NCBI GenBank assembly: GCA_937893635.1
Contig: CALBGF010000200.1
Coordinates: 1-45,290, forward strand
From: an uncultured Mollicutes bacterium
Lineage (GTDB): Bacteria; Bacillota_I; Bacilli_A; RFN20; CAG-826
Direction of reading: 5' to 3'
DNA length: 45,290 bases
Below the pieces are notes generated by a model that saw only the letters and a list, made by a program, of their open reading frames with translations, was not told the DNA's origin and did not search any database. Every line of letters begins with the position of its first letter. Within the stretch, counting starts at the first letter, position 1. The position numbers were made by a program, and so were the translations under genes. Positions 35,304-44,769 of the stretch are shown here, piece by piece.

Positions 35304-38219
35304 CTATTTCACCAATTCTTTTGGCTTTTTAACAAATTCATAGATAATGAATAATGATATAGCCGCTAAAGTGAATGCACCAAACACACCATCAATGGTA
35401 TAGATAACTGGTTTCCACCATTTAAATGTTTCTTCTAAGTCTTTGCCACTATCAGCTACGTCACCCATCCACGATCTAGATAAAGCATACATAATATTTT
35501 TATTAGCTTTTTGACATAGTTCTAATAAATATCCATCATCAGTAGATGTAATGGCATTTTTAATTTGTTGCCCTCTATTTCCATCAAGACAGAATATTTC
35601 AGTTCCACCAACAATCATGTCACGAGTTGAAGTATATGATCCTTCTCCTTGTAACGCGTCATCAATAATTAAACCTTTATATTTCCATTCAGTTCTAAGT
35701 ATTTGATTTGATAAAGTTTGATGACATGCAGCATAAGTTAAACCAATTCTATTATATGAAGTCATAATACCAAGGCCTTCACCTCTTGTTAATGCACCTT
35801 CAAATGGTTTTAAATAAATTTCACGAATAGCTTGTTCATTAGAGAATGTTGCAACACCTTGACGATTAGTTTCTTGGTTGTTTAAGAAACAGTGTTTAAT
35901 ATTCATAATTAAGCCTTTTTTTCTAGCTTCTTTTACTATGTTACTTGCAACATAGTAGTTCATAATACCATCTTCCGACATATATTCTGAAGCACGTGAT
36001 CCATAAGGAGTTCTATTGATGTTTGCTCCTGGGGCATTAACAGCAGCAACACCGCAGTGTAAAGCTTCTTCGCCATAGAAATAACCGAATTTCTTTTGCA
36101 TTTCATGATCCCATGTTGCAGTATAGATTGGTCCAGTAGCAAATCCAGTAGCCCATCTTCCATCACCATAAGCAAATGGAGATAATAAACCTTCTGGTCC
36201 TTCATTAATTGAATTGGATGGCTTTGATACTGAAGTAACCGCTAAAATACCACGGTTGTCAGACATTGAAATTACTAAATCATCTAATGTCATTTGTTTG
36301 ATGAATAAATCCCATTTAGGATCATCATATTCAAGTTTAGCCATATCAGAGAATTTAAGACGATATGGATTTCCCTCTTCATCTTTTAATTGAACTCCAT
36401 ATTTTGTACCTGCACCAGCACTATATGATTCTGCATCCTCAGCCTTTGAATACATTCTCATATCGAGTCCTTTTTTCATTTTATCATTAAGTTTTAATCC
36501 TTCTAATTTTTTAGGGAAGGTTGCTTGCCAATCTTTTCTTGTTAAATATGTAATTTTTTGATCATCATTTGCCCAATAATTAACATCCGCATCATCAAAT
36601 TGGTTAGTAACTTCAACTGAATCATCATAGTGTGAATACTTGTATGCATCCATAGCACCAGAAATAGCTACTTTTTGCACACAATTTGTGTTTGCTTGAT
36701 AATTTGTACCATTATGGTCAGTTAATGTAGCAGATGGGTTTTTAACACCTATAACGTTATTAAGTGCTTCATGAGCGCCATTACCAAGCGCGAAATAATA
36801 ATCACCATCTTCTAAAATATATTGTTTCTTATTTATTCGATCATATGATGCTAAGAAATAACGATCAAATTCAATATCTACTGTCTTTGATTCATTTGGT
36901 TCAAGAAGTACTTTATCATAAGCACATAATTGGATTGATGATTTTTCCACTAAATGCTCTTTATCATACTCAGTATATGGACTTTGACAATACACTTGAA
37001 TTGATGATCTTCCTTCAACATCGCCAGTGTTTTTAACTGTTACATTAGCCACAAAAATATCTTCATCAGCTTTATAAGTAACGCTATTAAGTTTTTGTTC
37101 AAATGTTGTATATGATAAGCCAAAGCCAAACGGATACGCTACTTCGCGATCATAAGTCCAATTGGTTTCGCCATCATAAGTTCCAGCATCGCCGTTTGCA
37201 TTTCCTTGATTTAAAACACAATCTTCATATCTTGTTTCATAATATTTATATCCGACATAAATACCTTCTGCATAAGATACGTATTTATTTGACCTATCTA
37301 CGCCAGCACTGCCATCAAAATTAATATCGCCAAAGTTTTGATAAGCAGCAGAATTTGATGCATGAGCGGAGAAAGTATCAGGTGTATGTCCACTTGGATT
37401 AGCTTCTCCAGTTAAAATATGGACAACACCATCTAAAGAATAATATCCTGGAACACCAAACCATAATACAGCATCTACGCCATATTCTTCTTTATTTGCC
37501 CAATCTAAACTCATTGGCATAGCGCCATTTAATAAGACAATAGTTTTCTTAAACTTACCTGATTCTTTAATCATTTTTAATAAGTTAGCTTCATTTTCTT
37601 GTAAATCAAGAATTCCAGCTTTCGGATCACTATTTTCTGTACCAACACGCACAAATGTTACAATTGCCGCATCACCAAAAGTATCAAATGATGCTTTAAT
37701 ACCTGGTGTATATGCACTTACAGCAACTTCAGGAATGCTAGTTTCTGATGGTTCACTTCCACCAGTATACATATTCCAAATAGTCTTATTATAATTGAAG
37801 CCATTATTTTCAAACGCATCATTTAAATGAACGACTAATTTTTCGTTTGGAGCAGCGCCTCCAGCACCAGAGCGCAAGCACAAGTGCGCACTATTGCGTC
37901 CAAATAATGTGACGTTTCTCTCTTCTTTTGTTAAAGGCAAGCATCCGTTATCATTTTTTAATAAAACGGCACCTTGCTCTTCTTGTTCAACACAGTACTT
38001 ATAAGAATCTTGAATCATTCTTTTCCAGCCTGCATCGGATAGACTTCCATCTTCTTCAGCATAGTCAGAACGTTTAGAACTAATTTGACGAACGTTCAAA
38101 CCTAAAACGTCGTTAATTAGTCCTTCGTTATCCATAGCAACATTAGTTAATGAAATAAAAGCTGTTGTTAACAAAATGCCAACTGAGGATAACCCTAACC
38201 AAAGTTTGTTTTTTTTCAT
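35304..38219 (-). CDS. Membrane-anchored glycoside hydrolase family 3 enzyme, domain-permuted
   Basis: A 971-residue enzyme. Residues 6-28 form an N-terminal signal anchor and about 938-962 a C-terminal membrane helix. Between them is GH3 in the reversed order known from some Clostridia-type beta-glucosidases. The C-terminal-type domain comes first (GAVLLKNDNGCLPL near residue 83, then VLWFGVPGY and GEANPSGHTPDTF), then a fibronectin-like domain after YPFGFGLSYTTF, and last the TIM-barrel. The barrel has NEGPEGLL, KHCFLNNQETNR (from about 775) and GLIIDDALQG (849-858). The nucleophile Asp is kept, but the usual SDW reads DDA. Specificity (beta-glucoside, beta-xyloside or other) cannot be settled; the neighbouring xyl genes favour xylosides. 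It is the first gene of a two-gene operon downstream of a cre-like box. Confidence 0.9.
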   Translation of the reverse strand: MKKNKLWLGLSSVGILLTTAFISLTNVAMDNEGLINDVLGLNVRQISSKRSDYAEEDGSLSDAGWKRMIQDSYKYCVEQEEQGAVLLKNDNGCLPLTKEERNVTLFGRNSAHLCLRSGAGGAAPNEKLVVHLNDAFENNGFNYNKTIWNMYTGGSEPSETSIPEVAVSAYTPGIKASFDTFGDAAIVTFVRVGTENSDPKAGILDLQENEANLLKMIKESGKFKKTIVLLNGAMPMSLDWANKEEYGVDAVLWFGVPGYYSLDGVVHILTGEANPSGHTPDTFSAHASNSAAYQNFGDINFDGSAGVDRSNKYVSYAEGIYVGYKYYETRYEDCVLNQGNANGDAGTYDGETNWTYDREVAYPFGFGLSYTTFEQKLNSVTYKADEDIFVANVTVKNTGDVEGRSSIQVYCQSPYTEYDKEHLVEKSSIQLCAYDKVLLEPNESKTVDIEFDRYFLASYDRINKKQYILEDGDYYFALGNGAHEALNNVIGVKNPSATLTDHNGTNYQANTNCVQKVAISGAMDAYKYSHYDDSVEVTNQFDDADVNYWANDDQKITYLTRKDWQATFPKKLEGLKLNDKMKKGLDMRMYSKAEDAESYSAGAGTKYGVQLKDEEGNPYRLKFSDMAKLEYDDPKWDLFIKQMTLDDLVISMSDNRGILAVTSVSKPSNSINEGPEGLLSPFAYGDGRWATGFATGPIYTATWDHEMQKKFGYFYGEEALHCGVAAVNAPGANINRTPYGSRASEYMSEDGIMNYYVASNIVKEARKKGLIMNIKHCFLNNQETNRQGVATFSNEQAIREIYLKPFEGALTRGEGLGIMTSYNRIGLTYAACHQTLSNQILRTEWKYKGLIIDDALQGEGSYTSTRDMIVGGTEIFCLDGNRGQQIKNAITSTDDGYLLELCQKANKNIMYALSRSWMGDVADSGKDLEETFKWWKPVIYTIDGVFGAFTLAAISLFIIYEFVKKPKELVK

Positions 38220-38295
38220 AAATTCCCTTTCCGCGCTTGTTTGCGCATATTTGTTATTATCAAGAAGTTAAAAAGCCCTTTTTGATAATTATTAC

Positions 38296-38301
38296 ACTAT
38301 A
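38296..38301 (-). promoter_or_regulatory. Possible -10 box of the GH3 operon
   Basis: TATAGT on the minus strand about 77 bp before the GH3 start. A -35-like TTGTAA (38322-38327) lies 20 bp up and overlaps the cre-like site. The leader between carries TTATCAA/TTGATAA and a small GCGC repeat near the ribosome site. Confidence 0.4.
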
Positions 38302-38312
38302 ATAATGATTTA

Positions 38313-38326
38313 AGATAGCGCTTACA
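38313..38326 (-). promoter_or_regulatory. cre-like catabolite repression site
   Basis: TGTAAGCGCTATCT on the minus strand matches the CcpA operator consensus TGWAANCGNTNWCA at 13 of 14 positions. It overlaps the presumed -35 region of the GH3 operon, a position that would repress. Confidence 0.65.
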
Positions 38327-38331
38327 AAAAT

Positions 38332-38462
38332 GACAATCTTGCTATTTTAGTTATGCTTTTATAAACTATGTCTTAATTTTAAAACATATGTATTTATCGC
38401 TATAACTTATAAATATATGCAGAATGTCGATAAAAAATGCATAAAGACAATCTTGTTATTTT
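38332..38462 (-). repeat. Pair of 17-bp direct repeats upstream of the GH3 operon
   Basis: GACAATCTTGCTATTTT (38332-38348) and GACAATCTTGTTATTTT (38446-38462) match at 16 of 17 bases, in the same orientation, 114 bp apart. They lie between GH43 and the GH3 promoter. They could be regulator sites (AraC-type proteins bind direct repeats), but no other copy was noticed in the window. The 258-bp gap 38220-38477 contains these, the cre-like site and no gene. Confidence 0.55.
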
Positions 38463-38477
38463 TTGCTATTCAGCTTT

Positions 38478-39905
38478 TTATTCTAAAACGAATTTAAAAA
38501 ATGATAATTTTCCTTTACCTTCATATTTAAAAATTAAAGGATGAACGCCATCTGTTATTTCTAATTTTGATTCATATAAAATATCTTTGCCTTTATTAAT
38601 AGCAAAAGATGCTACTTTATTTTTATTTTCATCATAAACTTGCATTGTTCCGCAATTTGTTGAAGAAACTAAAATTTTTATACTTTTTGAATTATTAAAC
38701 TGAAAATACTTAAAAGTTATTGTTGTTCCATCTTTGATGTTAGAAATATATTGATCACCATTGATTTCACGATTTTTCCCGCTTTGTGTAAAATAAGGTC
38801 TTCCAAATCCTTTAAACACTTGATAAAACGTTCCACCTTTTTTGCATTCTAAGTTACAAGCAATACGTGCTTCATATTCACCTTTGCCTAATAAAGGCCC
38901 ATTATTTAAGCCACAAGATGTTGTCTCAACTTGTGGAATTGTGCCATCTTCTAAAATCATAATTTTTTCTGCACAAGCTTGCCTTGAAAAACAATGGCGA
39001 TTTGTTTGACGATGATAAAAAATGTAGTTATCGCCATTAATTGATAAAATAGAGCCATGTGTATTTCCTGTCATATTTTTAGCATTTTTAACATCTTTGA
39101 CGTCCTCTAATCCAATGTCACCAATTGAAACAATAATTCCTCCATATTCAAAATCTTTATCGGGATAATTTGAAATAGCATAACATAATTCATGACCTAA
39201 AATAGATGAATAAATAAAATAATATTTTCCATTTATTTTACGCATTGACGATGCTTCAAAAAATTCATGACCTTTATATTTCGTATCTTTAGAATTATAA
39301 ATACTTTTTACTCCGATTTCATGTGGATTTTCTTTTATAGTGCACATATCTGTTTCTAATTTCATACATAATGGGCCTACTTTTGATACTTTCTTACCGC
39401 CAGTAACAAAAATTCCTGATAAAGTTGGACAAAAACCTGAATATAGATATACATCATTTCCTTCCACAAAAATTCCTGGATCAAATTGGAAAACATCATT
39501 TTTTCCTTTTCCTAAAATCGTTCCATCTTTATATTTTACATAACTATAAAATTGGAAAGGTCCGGCTGGATTATTAGAAACCGCGACACCAATAGCACTT
39601 GTTCCAATAGCGCTATAATATAAATAATACCTTCCATCTACTCCTTGAATGCAATCTGGAGCGTATAAAGCTCTTTTTCTTTTGTTCAATGGATCTTGTT
39701 CTTTTTTATAAATTACACCTTCATATCTCCAAGAAGTTAAATCATCAATTGGAGCGGAATATGTGACATAATCGCCTAAGCAAAAGTTTTTTCCGTTAAA
39801 TAAATCGTGCGATCCATAAATATAGACTCTTCCATTAAAAATTCTTGGTTCAGCATCAGGTATATACTCATATGATGGTAAATATGGATTAAAAATTTGT
39901 TTCAT
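38478..39905 (-). CDS. Glycoside hydrolase family 43 enzyme (xylosidase/arabinofuranosidase type)
   Basis: A 475-residue, five-bladed propeller hydrolase without signal peptide, so cytosolic. The three acid residues of family 43 can be placed: the first Asp in YIPDAEPRIFNGRVYIYGSH, the modulating Asp in QFDPGIFV, and the acid Glu in FFEASSMRKINGKYYFIYS. YLYYSAIGTSAIGVAVS and HGSILSINGDNYIFYHRQ are also typical. A C-terminal domain (about 345-475, RPYFTQSGKN and ITFKYFQFNNS) resembles a CBM6-like carbohydrate-binding module. It is the third gene of xylA-xylB-GH43, so its job is probably to cut imported xylo- or arabino-oligosaccharides. Confidence 0.88.
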   Translation of the reverse strand: MKQIFNPYLPSYEYIPDAEPRIFNGRVYIYGSHDLFNGKNFCLGDYVTYSAPIDDLTSWRYEGVIYKKEQDPLNKRKRALYAPDCIQGVDGRYYLYYSAIGTSAIGVAVSNNPAGPFQFYSYVKYKDGTILGKGKNDVFQFDPGIFVEGNDVYLYSGFCPTLSGIFVTGGKKVSKVGPLCMKLETDMCTIKENPHEIGVKSIYNSKDTKYKGHEFFEASSMRKINGKYYFIYSSILGHELCYAISNYPDKDFEYGGIIVSIGDIGLEDVKDVKNAKNMTGNTHGSILSINGDNYIFYHRQTNRHCFSRQACAEKIMILEDGTIPQVETTSCGLNNGPLLGKGEYEARIACNLECKKGGTFYQVFKGFGRPYFTQSGKNREINGDQYISNIKDGTTITFKYFQFNNSKSIKILVSSTNCGTMQVYDENKNKVASFAINKGKDILYESKLEITDGVHPLIFKYEGKGKLSFFKFVLE

Positions 39906-39916
39906 GGTTTTGCTCC

Positions 39917-41371
39917 TTAATTTCTAATGGCTTTTAAAGCTGGATAAAGTTTTTTAAACAACTCATACTTTTTTTGATAGTACTCTACTCTATTTTGACT
40001 TGGTTGGATTATTTCTTCAACTTTTATAATATTTTTTGTTGCTTCTTCGGCATTTTTATATATGCCATCCCCAACCATTGCAAGAATTGCCGCGCCATAA
40101 GAAGGCCCTTGATTGGTTTTTAAAACATGAATTGGAATATTTAAGACATCCGCTACTATTTGTTTCCAAGCTTTTGATTTAGCACCGCCTCCACAAATAG
40201 AAGAATATGTTGGAAATATTCCATTCTTTTTTGCAATTTCCAAGCAATCCTTTAATGCAAAAGCCACTCCTTCAAGTATCGCTTTTGACATTTCCCCTCT
40301 TGTAGTAGTTGCACTTAAATTAATAAAAGCGCCTCGTGCATTGACATCATTATGTGGTGATCTTTCTCCTGTTAAATAAGGTAAGAAAATAACATTAGAA
40401 TCCGATAACTCCTCTTCATTTTTTTGGTAATCTGTAGTTTCTAAAATATCTTCTAACCACCATTTCCGACAAGATGCCGCCGATAAAATGCAACCCATTA
40501 AATGATATTTTCCTGAAGCATCGCAAAAACTATGCAAACTATTTTTTTCATCAACACTGAAATGATTGCTTGATAAAAATATCGTTCCACTGGTTCCTAA
40601 AGAAATGTTACAAGCACCATTGCCAATTGTTCCAGTTCCAATTGCTGCAGCAGCATTATCTCCGGCACCAGCAATGATTTTAACACTGGTTTTTAATCCT
40701 AGTATTTGAGCAATTCCATCTTTTAAATTTCCTACAACTTCATAAGATTCATACAGTCTTGGTAATATTTTTTCGTTGATATGGCATATGTCTAACATTT
40801 CTTTCGAATATTTTCGGTTTTTTACATCTAACAACAACATTCCCGATGCATCAGACATATCACTAGCAAAAACACCACTTAATTTATAAATCAAATAATC
40901 TTTTGGTAACATTATCTTATTAATTCTATCAAAATTATCTTTTTCATTAGCATACACCCATAATATTTTAGGAGCAGTAAATCCTGCAAATGCAATGTTA
41001 CCAGTATAACTAGATATCTTACTTTGACCAATTGTTTTATTTAAATAATTGGTTTCTTCACTAGATCTTCCATCGTTCCATAATATTGCAGGACGAATTA
41101 CTTTATCATTTTTATCAAGCAAGACCAAGCCATGCATTTGGCCACCAAATGAGATAGCTCTAACACTGTCTTTATTTTGATTTGATAATAAATCATCTAT
41201 AGCAAGTAGAGTTTTATCAAACCATTCTTCAGGATTTTGCTCCACATAGTTTTCTTTGTTGTAAATAATAGGGTACGATTTGTTACTTTCTTTTAGTATG
41301 TTACCAAATTCATCCACTAAAAGTGCTTTTATTCCACTTGTTCCTAAATCTAATCCAATATATGTTTTCAT
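39917..41371 (-). CDS. xylB: Xylulokinase
   Basis: A 484-residue FGGY-family kinase that phosphorylates D-xylulose. The first phosphate loop is GLDLGTSGIKALLVDEFGN; substrate-binding GQMHGLVLL and WNDGRSSEE follow; FLPYLTGERSPHND and ICGGGAKSKAWKQIVADVL mark the second domain. GQMHG with the xylA neighbour makes xylulose the best substrate. It begins two bases after the xylA stop. Confidence 0.95.
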   Translation of the reverse strand: MKTYIGLDLGTSGIKALLVDEFGNILKESNKSYPIIYNKENYVEQNPEEWFDKTLLAIDDLLSNQNKDSVRAISFGGQMHGLVLLDKNDKVIRPAILWNDGRSSEETNYLNKTIGQSKISSYTGNIAFAGFTAPKILWVYANEKDNFDRINKIMLPKDYLIYKLSGVFASDMSDASGMLLLDVKNRKYSKEMLDICHINEKILPRLYESYEVVGNLKDGIAQILGLKTSVKIIAGAGDNAAAAIGTGTIGNGACNISLGTSGTIFLSSNHFSVDEKNSLHSFCDASGKYHLMGCILSAASCRKWWLEDILETTDYQKNEEELSDSNVIFLPYLTGERSPHNDVNARGAFINLSATTTRGEMSKAILEGVAFALKDCLEIAKKNGIFPTYSSICGGGAKSKAWKQIVADVLNIPIHVLKTNQGPSYGAAILAMVGDGIYKNAEEATKNIIKVEEIIQPSQNRVEYYQKKYELFKKLYPALKAIRN

Positions 41372-41373
41372 TT

Positions 41374-42693
41374 TTATTTTCCAAACATTATTTGATTAAC
41401 AATTGCTTCTAAGTATTCTTGTTTACCAGATCCAGGATCAGCACATACTTTTTTGTCTTTAGCATAATTAGCTAAATCTTCTAATGTTACTGTGTTATCA
41501 CGAATTCTTACACCAATTCCCTCTTCATATGAAGAATACTTTTGCTTTATAAATTCTTCAATTCGTCCATCTTCAATGATTTTACTTGCATTAATTAGGC
41601 CTAAAGCAAATGTATCCATTCCTAAAATATATGCCTCAAACATATCTTCAATAGTATTTGATGGACGACGTGTTTTGGCATCAAAATTGAATCCACCAGT
41701 TAAGCCTTTGCTTTTTATAATTTCTAGCATTGCAAATGTGGCGCTATAAACATCGAATGGAAATTCATCAGTATCCCATCCTAATATTGGATCTCCTTGA
41801 TTAGCGTCGATTGAGCCAAGCATATCATTGATTGAAGCAATTCTTAAGTCATGCTCGAAAGTGTGTCCCGCCAAAGTAGCATGGTTTGCTTCAATATTTA
41901 GTTTAAAATCTTTATCGAGACCATATTGTTTTATAAATCCAATTGCTGTCGCAGCATCAAAATCATATTGATGTTTCATTGGTTCTTTTGGTTTAGGTTC
42001 AATATAAAAATCGCCTTTAAAGCCAATTTTTCGACCATAGTCAACTGCTAAATGCATCAAGCGTGCAATATTTTCTTGTTCAAACTTGACATCAGTATTA
42101 AGTAAGGTTTCATAACCTTCTCTTCCACCCCAAAATACATATCCACGTCCGCCTAATTTAACAGTTATGTCTAATGCTTTTTTAATTTGCGCTGCTGCAA
42201 AGCAATAAACTTCTGCACTATTAGATGATCCGGCGCCATTCATAAAACGTGGATTAGAAAACATATTTGCAGTTCCCCACAAACACTTAATACCTGTTTC
42301 TTTCATTTTTATAAGAATATAATCACTTATTTCATCTAATCTTGCATTTGTAATATTAATGTCTTCATCTTCTGGCACTAGATCAACATCATGAAAGCAA
42401 AAATAATTAATGCCTAGTTTTTGCATAAATTCAAATCCGGCATCAACTTTTGCTTTAGCGTGCTCCATTGTACCTTTTTCGCTAGCGCCAAAAGCTTTGT
42501 TAATGGTATCACGACCAAACATATCAGTTCCTGCAGCTCCAAGATTATGCCACCAAGCCATAGCAAATGGTAGCCATTCTTCCATTGTTTTGCCTAAAAT
42601 TATCTTTTTAGCATCATAAAACTTAAATGCTAAAGGATTTTTGGAATTAGGTCCTTCATACTTCACTTTTTTAATTGTTGGGAATTTTTCCAT
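41374..42693 (-). CDS. xylA: Xylose isomerase
   Basis: A 439-residue isomerase converting D-xylose to D-xylulose. The catalytic His/Asp pair lies in [11 protein letters not shown]; the metal ligands lie in [32 protein letters not shown] and [19 protein letters not shown] is also typical. Length is that of class II enzymes. It is the first gene of the xyl operon, with an AAGGAAGG site, and is divergently transcribed from an AraC-type regulator. Confidence 0.98.
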   Translation of the reverse strand: MEKFPTIKKVKYEGPNSKNPLAFKFYDAKKIILGKTMEEWLPFAMAWWHNLGAAGTDMFGRDTINKAFGASEKGTMEHAKAKVDAGFEFMQKLGINYFCFHDVDLVPEDEDINITNARLDEISDYILIKMKETGIKCLWGTANMFSNPRFMNGAGSSNSAEVYCFAAAQIKKALDITVKLGGRGYVFWGGREGYETLLNTDVKFEQENIARLMHLAVDYGRKIGFKGDFYIEPKPKEPMKHQYDFDAATAIGFIKQYGLDKDFKLNIEANHATLAGHTFEHDLRIASINDMLGSIDANQGDPILGWDTDEFPFDVYSATFAMLEIIKSKGLTGGFNFDAKTRRPSNTIEDMFEAYILGMDTFALGLINASKIIEDGRIEEFIKQKYSSYEEGIGVRIRDNTVTLEDLANYAKDKKVCADPGSGKQEYLEAIVNQIMFGK

Positions 42694-42719
42694 ATATTTT
42701 GTCCTTCCTTTACATCATC

Positions 42720-42748
42720 ATTTTATGTTGTCCCACCTTGCGTAACAA
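42720..42748 (-). promoter_or_regulatory. xylA: Promoter of xylA-xylB-GH43
   Basis: On the minus strand: -35 TTGTTA (42743-42748), 17-bp spacer, -10 TAAAAT (42720-42725). The -35 overlaps the -35 of the divergent araC-type promoter, so both cannot be occupied at once. Confidence 0.6.
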
Positions 42749-42766
42749 TTGCAAAAGTTTTATAAT
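42738..42766 (+). promoter_or_regulatory. Promoter of the divergent AraC-family regulator
   Basis: On the plus strand: -35 TTGCGT (42738-42743), 17-bp spacer, perfect -10 TATAAT (42761-42766). TTGCGTAACAATTGCAA across the overlap has partial symmetry and may be part of an operator. Confidence 0.6.
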
Positions 42767-42799
42767 AATAGACAAAAGTTAAGATTGGAGAAATTTACA

Positions 42800-43573
42800 A
42801 TGATTGCATACGAAAATCACCGTTCATCATCTATTAATTACTTATACCGTCAATACGATACTGATTTTGAATTTGGTTTACATTTCCACGACTCATTTGA
42901 ATTTGTATACGTCTTTGAAGGAGAGATAACCATAACTATTGAAAAAGAAAAATACAACATTAAAAGTGGAGAAGGGTTATTAATACTTCCTAACCAAATC
43001 CATTCCTTTAATACGCAAAAACATTCCAAAACATTCATATTAATCTTCGCTTCTTCTTATGTTGCAAAATATTATAAGCAATCTTTAACATATTGTTCTA
43101 AAAAGCCTTATTTTTCATTAAAAGGTGAAAACGAGCTAGTTGAGCGCTTACAACAAACCGATAATATATTTTTATTAAAAAGTTTACTTTACTATTTAGT
43201 TTATTTATATACCCAAAGCGAATCTATACCTCGCGATGTTAAGTACAATACACTTATGCAACATGTCTTAACTTATATAGAAGAAAATTATCAACATGAA
43301 ATAACATTAAAAGGATTAGCTAAAAAATTAGGTTATGATTATCACTACTTATCTTCTATCATCAATACTGGCCTAAATTCTAATTTTTTATCTTTTTTAA
43401 ATGAGTATAGAATAAATAAAGTATGTGAACTAATGATGGATGATTCCACTACTCCAATAAGTGATTTAGCTTATAATTGCGGATATACTTCGCTAAGAAC
43501 ATTTAATAGAAATTTTATTGAAATAAAAAAGATGACGCCAAGAGAATATAGACAAAAATTAATTCATGAATAA
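42800..43573 (+). CDS. AraC-family regulator, probable activator of the xyl genes
   Basis: A 257-residue protein. The N-terminal cupin sensor (about 20-90) includes HFHDSFEFVYVFEGEITITI and GEGLLILPNQIHSF. The C-terminal double helix-turn-helix domain (about 160-257) includes ITLKGLAKKLGYDYHYLSSI and ISDLAYNCGYTSLRTFNRNF. I use the ATG at 42800, nine bases after GGAG; the frame is open to a TTG 17 codons up that lies inside the promoter. Divergence from xylA implies control of the xyl operon, probably by xylose or a related sugar. Confidence 0.9.
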   Translation: MIAYENHRSSSINYLYRQYDTDFEFGLHFHDSFEFVYVFEGEITITIEKEKYNIKSGEGLLILPNQIHSFNTQKHSKTFILIFASSYVAKYYKQSLTYCSKKPYFSLKGENELVERLQQTDNIFLLKSLLYYLVYLYTQSESIPRDVKYNTLMQHVLTYIEENYQHEITLKGLAKKLGYDYHYLSSIINTGLNSNFLSFLNEYRINKVCELMMDDSTTPISDLAYNCGYTSLRTFNRNFIEIKKMTPREYRQKLIHE

Positions 43574-43577
43574 ATAT

Positions 43578-44534
43578 CTAATTTAATCGACTTTTAAACT
43601 CATTAACTGCTTTAAGGGAATCATAATCATTAAATATACGTTCTAATTTTCCAGCAGTTTCAAAAATATTTTCGTTATAATCTAAATACTTTTTCCGATA
43701 TTCTTTTGGCGTGCAGCCATATTTTTTTATAAAAGTTTTATTCATATATTTTGGATCGGAGAATCCTGATTCATAGCATATTTCCATTAAAGTCTTCTCA
43801 TTATTTGACATTAATCTTATACATTGTTCCATTCTTTTAACGCTTACAAACTCTTGAAACGTCATACCAAAAGTCGCTGTAAACAAATGAGAAAAGTGTG
43901 TTACGGAAATGTTTTCTTTTGTCGTAATATCTTCTAGACGTATTTGTGTATCAAAATTCGCATCAATGTAAGATATAATTCTTTCCAAACGATTATTTTT
44001 TTTCTTTATTTTTTGTTTTTGGCTTTCACTTATTATCTCGTGTTCAAGATTTCGATATAAAACCGCTAGAGTTTTTGCTACTTCTGAAATAACATCGAGT
44101 TGATAAAAATCTCGGCTTGAAAAGTAGTCAGTAGCAGCATCAGTTAACAATCGTAAGACAAAATTATAATCTTGGCTTGATAAAACATTTTTCAAATTAT
44201 TTGATTTAAACACTGATGTTTGAATTTGTGGAAAGTATTCACGAACAAAATGATTAGAAATTTGAATTAGTAAAAATGTCGGATTTTGCACATTATCATC
44301 AAAAGGTATTTTACAAGATAATGAATGAACATCTCCAGAATTAATAAAAATAATGTCACCTTGTTTTACATTGTATGAAGTTGAATTTATTCTCACTACC
44401 CCAACACTATTAAGCACAACAAAAATTTCAAAATCATTATGCATATGATTTTCTACTGATTTGATTTCATTAACAAACATTTTGATGTGTTTAATCTTTG
44501 GGTATTTAACAATTTCAATTTCACTTTTTTTCAT
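43578..44534 (-). CDS. Second AraC-family regulator
   Basis: A 318-residue protein: a cupin sensor (about 25-95, HMHNDFEIFVVLNSVGVVRI and GDIIFINSGDVHSL), a helical linker, and an AraC double helix-turn-helix at about 190-290 (RLEDITTKENISVTHFSHLF; MEICYESGFSDPKYMNKTFI). It is convergent with the first regulator, four bases apart, with no terminator between them. The start lacks a clear Shine-Dalgarno sequence. Possible targets are the GH3 operon or the divergent cupin gene; neither is shown. Confidence 0.88.
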   Translation of the reverse strand: MKKSEIEIVKYPKIKHIKMFVNEIKSVENHMHNDFEIFVVLNSVGVVRINSTSYNVKQGDIIFINSGDVHSLSCKIPFDDNVQNPTFLLIQISNHFVREYFPQIQTSVFKSNNLKNVLSSQDYNFVLRLLTDAATDYFSSRDFYQLDVISEVAKTLAVLYRNLEHEIISESQKQKIKKKNNRLERIISYIDANFDTQIRLEDITTKENISVTHFSHLFTATFGMTFQEFVSVKRMEQCIRLMSNNEKTLMEICYESGFSDPKYMNKTFIKKYGCTPKEYRKKYLDYNENIFETAGKLERIFNDYDSLKAVNEFKSRLN

Positions 44535-44769
44535 AATTAAAGTTAAGCAAAAAATTTAGTGAGTTGCAAATGGCCTATTTTATAACTTTAATTGGAAAAT
44601 AATGGTATTTAATTCGCTTTTGTTGACTTTTTATAAAACTTGTACACAAAATGTCATCTATTAATGCATTAAATTTGACTACAAAATATTAATAATTGTC
44701 CATTTTTTGCAAAAGAATACTTTATTAAAATTTTTTATAGTGCATAATAATACTAAGGGGTTGAAAAAA

